59,007 nucleotides of DNA from Flavipsychrobacter sp. (GTDB lineage: Bacteria; Bacteroidota; Bacteroidia; Chitinophagales; Chitinophagaceae): contig JANINW010000003.1 of assembly GCA_024508935.1 (NCBI GenBank), positions 1-59,007 of the forward strand, written 5' to 3'. Positions 53,328 through 59,007 of this stretch are shown piece by piece. Position 1 is the stretch's first letter, and each line of letters opens with the position of its first letter. The notes beneath the pieces are model-generated. The model saw only the letters and a list, made by a program, of their open reading frames with translations, did not search any database and was not told where the DNA came from. Made by a program: the position numbers and the translations under genes.

Positions 53328-54152
53328 ATGTCTGCAGACAAAAAACGCGTATTAATTGTTGCCAACGAGCTTTCTCCTTATATAGAGTTTACAGATTTCG
53401 CTCATATACTTAACAAACTCGCTGTTAAAACGTTCGATTCAGGATTGGAAGTGCGTGTTATTATGCCCCGTTTCGGGCTTATTAATGAACGCCGCCACCG
53501 CCTGCACGAAGTAGTGCGGCTGTCAGGTATCAACGTAATCATAGATAAAGACGACTACCCGCTGATAATAAAAGTCGCTTCCCTGCCAAATGCACGCTTA
53601 CAGGTGTATTTCATGGACAATGACGATTATTTCAAACGCAAGCAGGTATTCCGCGACGACCAGGATAATTTCTTTGACGATAATGCAGAGCGTATGATAT
53701 TCTTCTGCAAAAGCGCCCTGGAAACCGTTAAGAAGTTTGGATGGCCTCCGCATGTGATACACTGTCATGGCTGGATGACCTCTTTGATCCCGCTGTACCT
53801 CAAGACTGCTTATAAAAAAGAACCTGTTTTCAACTATTCTAAAGTTATATACACGGCCCAGGATAGCCAGTTCAGCGAAAAGCTCAATCCCAACTTTATT
53901 AAGAAAGCCCTTATCAGCAACGAGATAAAGGAGAAGGATATGGATGCGTTTAAAGATGGCACCAATCTTGCTTTGACATTGGGGGCAAGCAAATGTGCAG
54001 ATGTAGTTATAATGGGCTCTGAAAAGCCGGAGAAAGCTTTAGTGGAGGAGATAAAACCAAGCCGCTACAAAAAAGTGGTGAAGTATGACGAGGCATGGAA
54101 AGAAGATGTAACGCAGCTGCTGGACCTCTATAAAAGCTTAACAGAGTCTTAG
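53328..54152 (+). CDS. Single-domain glycogen/starch synthase-like protein (GT5 N-terminal domain)
   Basis: This 274-residue protein matches only the N-terminal half of GT5 glycogen synthases (usually about 480 aa). It starts KRVLIVANELSPYIEFTDFA, has VIMPRFGLIN, and contains the ADP-glucose-synthase-like HCHGWMTSLIPLYL (about 144-157) and a degenerate KVIYTAQDSQF. The usual KTGGLAD lysine loop is replaced by EFTDFAHILNK, and the C-terminal donor-binding domain is missing, with no remnant in the next 36 bp. It may be a regulatory or non-catalytic protein. The next gene is DUF4270, then glmS, on the same strand. Confidence 0.82.
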   Translation: MSADKKRVLIVANELSPYIEFTDFAHILNKLAVKTFDSGLEVRVIMPRFGLINERRHRLHEVVRLSGINVIIDKDDYPLIIKVASLPNARLQVYFMDNDDYFKRKQVFRDDQDNFFDDNAERMIFFCKSALETVKKFGWPPHVIHCHGWMTSLIPLYLKTAYKKEPVFNYSKVIYTAQDSQFSEKLNPNFIKKALISNEIKEKDMDAFKDGTNLALTLGASKCADVVIMGSEKPEKALVEEIKPSRYKKVVKYDEAWKEDVTQLLDLYKSLTES

Positions 54153-54188
54153 AATTTCTTTTATCACTTTCGCTGAAAATATTTTCAT

Positions 54189-55577
54189 TTGAAACACCGC
54201 TTTCACAACTTAATTGCTGCCTTTTGGGGTATGGCATTGTTCCTATCTCTCACAGGCTGTAAGGAAGATACTATTATAAAGGCTAAGGTTGCCCCCGGAG
54301 TAGACGGGGTGAACGTTATAGCCACCAGTATGCCCTTTAACTGTAAAACTGTATTTGACGATTCTGTTATTACCAGTAAGGTTATTTCAGGTTTACCTGT
54401 ACTTGCGGGTGTCGGCAATATCAATGATGGTTTCTTTGGTCAAACCCAATGGGGCGCGTACTTGCAGGTAGCACCCAGCGCTGCTAATTTTGCGTTGCCT
54501 CAAAATTGCGATTCTGCCGTATTAGTGTTGCCTTATTCAGGTTTCCGCTGGGGAGATACAGCAGATGCCACAGCAACCCAAAACTATGTAGTTTACGAAG
54601 TAACCGACACCATGAGTGTAAGTGCTACGTATTATAGTAAAACAGTAAAGAATTACAATGCAACCCCTGTCGGTACAGCGTCTAATGTAAATATTTCTCG
54701 TTTAATTAAAGATTCAGTTAAGGTGGCAGGTTTAAACCGTGGTCCACATTTAAGGATAAAACTGACGCAGGACTTTATCAACAAAATGTTGTCCCAGGCT
54801 GCGGGTAGTACCAGCAATGCTGATTATGTAAGCAAGGTGCCGGGTATATATGTTGCGTCAAATACAACAAACGGCAGATTGGTACCATTCTTCTATCTTG
54901 ATGGTTCTGCGGATTATTCACGTGCGGGTGTTATCTTTTATTATCATATTACCAGCACCGATCCTGACAGCGTTAAATCTGCTTCCTTCAGTTTTGTAAC
55001 AGCAGATTGTGCCCATTATAATTATATCCAGCGCAACTATACATCTGCACCCGCCAATAACTATATTAACAAAGATGTAGATTCCATATTATTGGTGCAA
55101 AACGAACCGGGTGCAGCTATAGACATTAAGATCCCTAATTTGGGTTCATTGCCTGTTTCCGTAGTAAATAAAGCAGAACTGGTCTTCACTAAGATCAGTA
55201 TTGCCAACGACCCTGAAGCGGATATGACCACGGGGAAATACAAATTATTTGAGCCTGCACGTTTATTCCCATATGTTATAGATGCCAGCGGCGCTACTAC
55301 CGATGTACTGGATGCCGGCGGCAGCCTGGTAACACAGAGCAGCCTGGATTTTGTAGATGGCAGTAAACGTACAATTACTGTGAATGGTATGGATATTACG
55401 CAGTATGTGATCAATATACCGCGCGAAGTGCAGCGTGCTATTGTAAACAAAACGGATACCTTACATTTGCGTATAAATGGTACCACTACATTCCCCGGTG
55501 CCTACCGGCTTGTAGCAGGCGGTAAGCGCAGTATGTACCAGGCAGCATTAAACATCACCTATTCTAAACTAAAGTAA
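54189..55577 (+). CDS. DUF4270 family lipoprotein
   Basis: This is a 462-residue protein with a lipoprotein signal (basic MKHRF start, hydrophobic core, lipobox LTGC at about 21-24), so it is exported and lipid-anchored. The rest has the DUF4270 pattern: an early DDSVITSK segment, QTQWGAYLQV, DSAVLVLPYSGFRWGD, and a C-terminal GTTTFPGAYRLVAGG. DUF4270 members are Bacteroidota surface or periplasmic proteins of unknown role. The start codon appears to be TTG at 54189; the first ATG (54231) would cut the signal peptide to ten residues. It ends 12 bp before glmS. Confidence 0.83.
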   Translation: MKHRFHNLIAAFWGMALFLSLTGCKEDTIIKAKVAPGVDGVNVIATSMPFNCKTVFDDSVITSKVISGLPVLAGVGNINDGFFGQTQWGAYLQVAPSAANFALPQNCDSAVLVLPYSGFRWGDTADATATQNYVVYEVTDTMSVSATYYSKTVKNYNATPVGTASNVNISRLIKDSVKVAGLNRGPHLRIKLTQDFINKMLSQAAGSTSNADYVSKVPGIYVASNTTNGRLVPFFYLDGSADYSRAGVIFYYHITSTDPDSVKSASFSFVTADCAHYNYIQRNYTSAPANNYINKDVDSILLVQNEPGAAIDIKIPNLGSLPVSVVNKAELVFTKISIANDPEADMTTGKYKLFEPARLFPYVIDASGATTDVLDAGGSLVTQSSLDFVDGSKRTITVNGMDITQYVINIPREVQRAIVNKTDTLHLRINGTTTFPGAYRLVAGGKRSMYQAALNITYSKLK

Positions 55578-55589
55578 ACTGGAAAACAT

Positions 55590-57428
55590 ATGTGCGGCAT
55601 CGTTGGCTATATTGGTAATAGAGAAGCCTTCCCGATACTGATTAAAGGTCTTAAAAGACTGGAGTACAGGGGATACGACAGCGCCGGCATAGCGCTGCTT
55701 AACGGCGACCTGAGTGTATATAAAAAGGCAGGTAAGGTAAGCGAACTGGAAAAAGTTACAGACGGCAAACCTACTTATGCTACTATAGGCATAGGCCATA
55801 CACGCTGGGCTACGCATGGTGAGCCTAATGATACCAATGCCCACCCGCATCTTTCGCAATCAGGCAACCTGGCCATCATACACAATGGCATTATAGAGAA
55901 CTATGCTTCTATAAAAGCAGAATTACAAAAACGCGGATATACTTTCCATTCTGATACAGATACCGAAGTACTGGTAAATCTTATTGAAGAAGTAAGAAAG
56001 CAGGAAAAATCTTCATTAGAAGATGCAGTGCGTATTGCTTTGAATGAAGTAGTAGGTGCGTATGCAATTGTAGTATTAGATAAAGCCAATCCTGATTACC
56101 TGGTGGCGGCCCGTAAAGGCAGCCCATTGGTGATAGGCATAGGCGAAGGAGAATTTTACGTGGCTTCTGATGCCACCCCTATTATTGAATACACTAAAAA
56201 TGTGGTGTACCTGGATGACCAGGAATATGCAGTAGTAAGGCGCAATGGCGAGTTTACAGTGAAGACCCTCGGCAACGTTCAGAAATCTCCTGCCATTCAA
56301 AAGCTGGAAATGAGCCTGGAAACCATCGAAAAAGGTGGTTTTGAGCATTTCATGCTGAAAGAGATCTATGAACAGCCTAAAGTGATAGCAGACAGCCTGC
56401 GCGGCAGGATGAGCGCTTCACAGGGTTGGATAAAACTGGGTGGTTTAAGTGAGTACATCAACCGTATAGATAAAGCTGACCGTTTTGTGGTAACAGCATG
56501 TGGTACTTCATGGCATTCGGGCCTGATAGGCGAATACCTGATAGAAGACCTGGCACGCGTATCGGTAGAGGTAGAGTATGCTTCTGAGTTCCGTTACCGG
56601 AATCCTATTATAGACGAGAAGGATGTGGTTATAGCTATTTCGCAATCGGGAGAGACTGCAGATACATTAGCCGCTATTGAATTAGCAAAGGAACGCCGTG
56701 CATTGATATATGGTATTTGTAATGTTATCGGTTCTTCCATAGCCCGTGCTTCTCACGCAGGCTCTTATACTCATGCAGGGCCTGAAATAGGGGTGGCTTC
56801 TACCAAGGCATTTTCTACGCAGATATGTATCCTTACACTGATCGCTCTACAGATAGCACAGCAAAAAGGAACTATATCTACTTCCAAGCTGCGCGAGATA
56901 TTATACGAGCTGGAGAACATTCCTAGCAAAATAGAAGAAGTATTAAAGCTGGATGCACAGATAAAAGAACTGGCTGCTATTTATAAAGACGCTTCCAATT
57001 TCCTGTACCTGGGCCGTGGCTACAATTTCCCGGTGGCCCTGGAAGGTGCTTTGAAACTGAAAGAGATATCTTATATACATGCAGAAGGATATCCTGCAGC
57101 TGAAATGAAGCACGGACCTATTGCATTGATAGATGAAGAGATGCCGGTAGTATTCCTGGCTACGAACCAGAGTGCTTATGAGAAGATCGTATCAAACGTG
57201 CAGGAAGTGAAAGCCCGCAAAGGCAAGATCATTGCTGTAGTAAATAAAGGGGATACACAAATACGTGCATTAGCCGACCATATAATAGAAGTACCGGAAA
57301 CAGAAGAAGTGCTTTCTCCGCTGATCACTATTGTGCCGCTGCAATTGCTGGCGTACCACATAGCTATTTTACGTGGCTGCAATGTTGACCAGCCCCGTAA
57401 TCTGGCCAAATCTGTCACAGTGGAATAA
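55590..57428 (+). CDS. glmS: Glutamine--fructose-6-phosphate aminotransferase (isomerising)
   Basis: This 612-residue enzyme makes glucosamine-6-phosphate, the first step towards UDP-GlcNAc for peptidoglycan and lipopolysaccharide. Cys2 of MCGIVGYIG is the glutaminase nucleophile, with RLEYRGYDSAG and HTRWATHGEPND. Two SIS domains follow, with TACGTSWHSG and SQSGETADT in the first, and the C-terminus ends NLAKSVTVE, as is typical. It follows DUF4270 by 12 bp, so the GT5-like, DUF4270 and glmS genes are likely co-transcribed. No glmS-type ribozyme leader is possible in that space. Confidence 0.96.
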   Translation: MCGIVGYIGNREAFPILIKGLKRLEYRGYDSAGIALLNGDLSVYKKAGKVSELEKVTDGKPTYATIGIGHTRWATHGEPNDTNAHPHLSQSGNLAIIHNGIIENYASIKAELQKRGYTFHSDTDTEVLVNLIEEVRKQEKSSLEDAVRIALNEVVGAYAIVVLDKANPDYLVAARKGSPLVIGIGEGEFYVASDATPIIEYTKNVVYLDDQEYAVVRRNGEFTVKTLGNVQKSPAIQKLEMSLETIEKGGFEHFMLKEIYEQPKVIADSLRGRMSASQGWIKLGGLSEYINRIDKADRFVVTACGTSWHSGLIGEYLIEDLARVSVEVEYASEFRYRNPIIDEKDVVIAISQSGETADTLAAIELAKERRALIYGICNVIGSSIARASHAGSYTHAGPEIGVASTKAFSTQICILTLIALQIAQQKGTISTSKLREILYELENIPSKIEEVLKLDAQIKELAAIYKDASNFLYLGRGYNFPVALEGALKLKEISYIHAEGYPAAEMKHGPIALIDEEMPVVFLATNQSAYEKIVSNVQEVKARKGKIIAVVNKGDTQIRALADHIIEVPETEEVLSPLITIVPLQLLAYHIAILRGCNVDQPRNLAKSVTVE

Positions 57429-57458
57429 TGTTAATTGAATAATTGGGTAATTAAGTTT

Positions 57459-57479
57459 ATTGCGCTAATTTGGCGCAAT
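57459..57479 (+). other. Short hairpin between glmS and metK
   Basis: A 7-bp stem (ATTGCGC / GCGCAAT) with a 7-nt loop lies 30 bp after glmS. No T-run follows, so it is a poor terminator; it may attenuate read-through into metK or act as a leader element. Confidence 0.35.
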
Positions 57480-57521
57480 TCATAAATTATATAACGTAAA
57501 TATCATAAATCACAATTTAAA

Positions 57522-58775
57522 ATGCCTTATTTATTTACTTCGGAATCTGTGTCAGAAGGACACCCTGATAAAGTAGCCGACCAGATCTCAGATGCCCTCG
57601 TTGACAATTTTCTTGCTTGGGATGCTAATTCAAAAATAGCCTGCGAAACACTGGTAACAACCGGGCAGGTAGTATTGGCGGGTGAAGTAAAATGTAATAC
57701 TTATATAGACGTACAAAGCATAGCACGCGATGTGATAGCAAAAATAGGCTACACTAAAAGCGAGTATATGTTCGAAGCAAATTCTTGCGGTGTGCTGTCT
57801 GCTATCCACGAACAATCTCCTGATATCAACCAGGGTGTAGATAAAAAGAAAAAAGAAGAACAAGGTGCAGGTGACCAGGGTATGATGTTTGGTTATGCAA
57901 CCAACGAAACTGCAAGTTACATGCCGCTGGCATTGGATATGGCTCATTTGCTGCTGCGCGAACTGAGTGCTATACGCCGTGAGGGCAAACAAATGAAATA
58001 CCTGCGCCCTGATGCTAAAAGCCAGGTAACACTGGAATATAATGATGATAACAAACCTGTTCGTATCGATACGATCGTTATCAGCACGCAGCACGATGAT
58101 TTTGCTGACGAGAAGAAAATGCAGGAAACTATTACAAAAGATGTAAAGAACATCCTGATACCACGCGTTATCAAAAGCATGCCGCAGAACAAGCACTTGT
58201 TCAACGATAAAATAAAATATCACGTAAACCCTACCGGTAAATTCGTTATCGGTGGTCCTCACGGCGATACTGGTTTAACCGGCCGTAAGATCATCGTAGA
58301 TACGTATGGTGGTAAAGGTGCACACGGTGGTGGTGCATTCAGCGGTAAAGATCCAAGCAAGGTAGACCGTTCAGCAGCTTATGCTACCCGCCATATTGCT
58401 AAAAACCTGGTAGCTGCAGGTGTATGCGATGAAGTACTGGTACAGGTTTCTTATGCTATTGGTGTTGCAAAACCAATGGGTATCTATGTAAATACTTATG
58501 GTACTGCTAAAGTAAAAATGAACGATGGCCAGATAGCTAAGATCGTTGAAGAAGTATTCGATATGCGTCCTTACTTCATTGAGCAACGCCTGAAACTGCG
58601 CCAGCCTATGTATAGCGAATGTGCTGCTTACGGACATATGGGCCGTGAACCACAAAATGTGACCAAAACATTTAAAGCTGCTGATGGTAAGACCAAAACA
58701 GTAAAAGTAGAACTGTTTACATGGGAAAAGCTGGATTATGTAGCTAAGGTTAAGAAAGCATTCAAGCTGAAATAA
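57522..58775 (+). CDS. metK: S-adenosylmethionine synthetase
   Basis: This 417-residue enzyme forms S-adenosylmethionine from methionine and ATP. It has [13 protein letters not shown] (about 14-26), [15 protein letters not shown] (about 118-132) and [19 protein letters not shown] (about 268-286), the signatures of the three-domain MAT fold. The first ATG gives the canonical start [17 protein letters not shown]. The 93-bp upstream gap is AT-rich and holds a weak TAAGTTTA (57452) as a possible -7 box; I see no SAM-riboswitch-like pattern. A strong terminator follows. Confidence 0.96.
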   Translation: MPYLFTSESVSEGHPDKVADQISDALVDNFLAWDANSKIACETLVTTGQVVLAGEVKCNTYIDVQSIARDVIAKIGYTKSEYMFEANSCGVLSAIHEQSPDINQGVDKKKKEEQGAGDQGMMFGYATNETASYMPLALDMAHLLLRELSAIRREGKQMKYLRPDAKSQVTLEYNDDNKPVRIDTIVISTQHDDFADEKKMQETITKDVKNILIPRVIKSMPQNKHLFNDKIKYHVNPTGKFVIGGPHGDTGLTGRKIIVDTYGGKGAHGGGAFSGKDPSKVDRSAAYATRHIAKNLVAAGVCDEVLVQVSYAIGVAKPMGIYVNTYGTAKVKMNDGQIAKIVEEVFDMRPYFIEQRLKLRQPMYSECAAYGHMGREPQNVTKTFKAADGKTKTVKVELFTWEKLDYVAKVKKAFKLK

Positions 58776-58796
58776 TTAATAAACACACAAAGCACG

Positions 58797-58828
58797 AAAG
58801 CCTCGTACAATATGTACGGGGCTTTTTA
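58797..58828 (+). terminator. Terminator of metK
   Basis: A 13-bp stem (AAAGCCTCGTACA / TGTACGGGGCTTT, one wobble) with an ATA loop is followed by Ts. Confidence 0.85.
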
Positions 58829-58876
58829 TTTGCCCTTCTTGAAATGCGCTGCTGTAAAGTGTTTGGGCGTTTTAGG

Positions 58877-58938
58877 TTAAGATCTGTTTGTTAATCGCTG
58901 GTTAAGCGTTTGTCAAGCCGGGGTTAAAACGGCATTAA
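58877..58938. promoter_or_regulatory. Phased TTAA array at the right edge
   Basis: TTAA starts at 58877, 58891, 58902, 58924 and 58935, with TCAA at 58913. From 58891 onward every step is exactly 11 bp. CATCTTTG at 58965, close to TAnnTTTG, follows 30 bp after the last tract, and an AAACAAAC-rich leader runs to the window end. The controlled gene lies beyond 59007. Confidence 0.65.
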
Positions 58939-59007
58939 AATTTCCTTGTGGTGATATACCGCCGCATCTTTGTGTCATCAAAGGAAAAACAAACAAAATT
59001 TTAAAAT

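Noticed and set aside
54153-54188. Frameshift that would restore a full-length glycogen synthase
   Set aside because: Only 36 bp separate the gene from DUF4270, and neither the gap nor other frames carry GT5 C-terminal motifs.
57429-57521. SAM riboswitch upstream of metK
   Set aside because: The gap is 93 bp with only one 7-bp hairpin and no recognisable SAM aptamer core; the length and pairing do not support a riboswitch.

Overview
The window looks like a chromosomal segment of a Bacteroidota bacterium, most likely of the Chitinophagaceae/Sphingobacteriia type. The evidence is: eight predicted secreted proteins ending in type IX secretion (T9SS) C-terminal sorting domains; promoters of the Bacteroidota form TTTG-N19/20-TAnnTTTG (mdh, atpG, HU); families typical of the phylum (DUF4270, DUF4286, bTHX); and a DhnA-type class I aldolase. 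I see no rRNA, tRNA, IS element, prophage or CRISPR array.

Layout. 1-2.9 kb: cystathionine beta-synthase, a small membrane protein and the first codons of a probable BtuF-like metal/cobalamin-binding protein in one minus-strand run, then mdh. 2.9-9.0 kb: small and hypothetical genes (two of 42 and 55 codons), an ELWxxDGT-type T9SS protein, a CsbD-like protein, a lipoprotein and a LOG-family enzyme. 9.0-14.7 kb: a compact minus-strand ligase-associated DNA-repair operon (MBL exonuclease, ATP-dependent ligase, DEXH helicase, PdeM phosphoesterase). 14.7-20.6 kb: a T9SS M28 peptidase, two translationally coupled GT-C-like membrane proteins and fructose-bisphosphate aldolase. 20.7-37.3 kb: the most distinctive region, with one Fn3-rich T9SS protein followed by four tandem giant paralogues (about 1125-1154 aa) built from a right-handed beta-helix, Fn3-like domains and a T9SS tail. 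37.4-46.6 kb: secreted and membrane hypotheticals, pyruvate kinase, a stand-alone atpG, a T9SS protein, a MacB-like permease, rsgA, DUF4286, HU and the tiny ribosomal protein bTHX. 46.7-52.3 kb: surface-polysaccharide genes (WbpP-like epimerase, GT4, asparagine synthase, polytopic membrane protein). 52.3-58.8 kb: panC, a one-domain GT5 protein, DUF4270, glmS and metK.

The main unexplained signal is a set of TTAA tracts spaced about 11 bp (one helical turn) upstream of the beta-helix genes. It is clearest before the third and fourth paralogues, where seven or eight consecutive tracts end exactly 26 bp before a matching -7 box, and it recurs at the right edge of the window. The third and fourth paralogues also share a 1323-bp 3' block that differs at only three positions by eye and stops at the stop codon. 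The fourth gene looks mosaic: front like the third gene, middle like the second, end copied with the third. Together these suggest a co-regulated surface-protein family kept similar and reshuffled by recombination. That reading is inference; the spacing and the near-identity are visible in the sequence.
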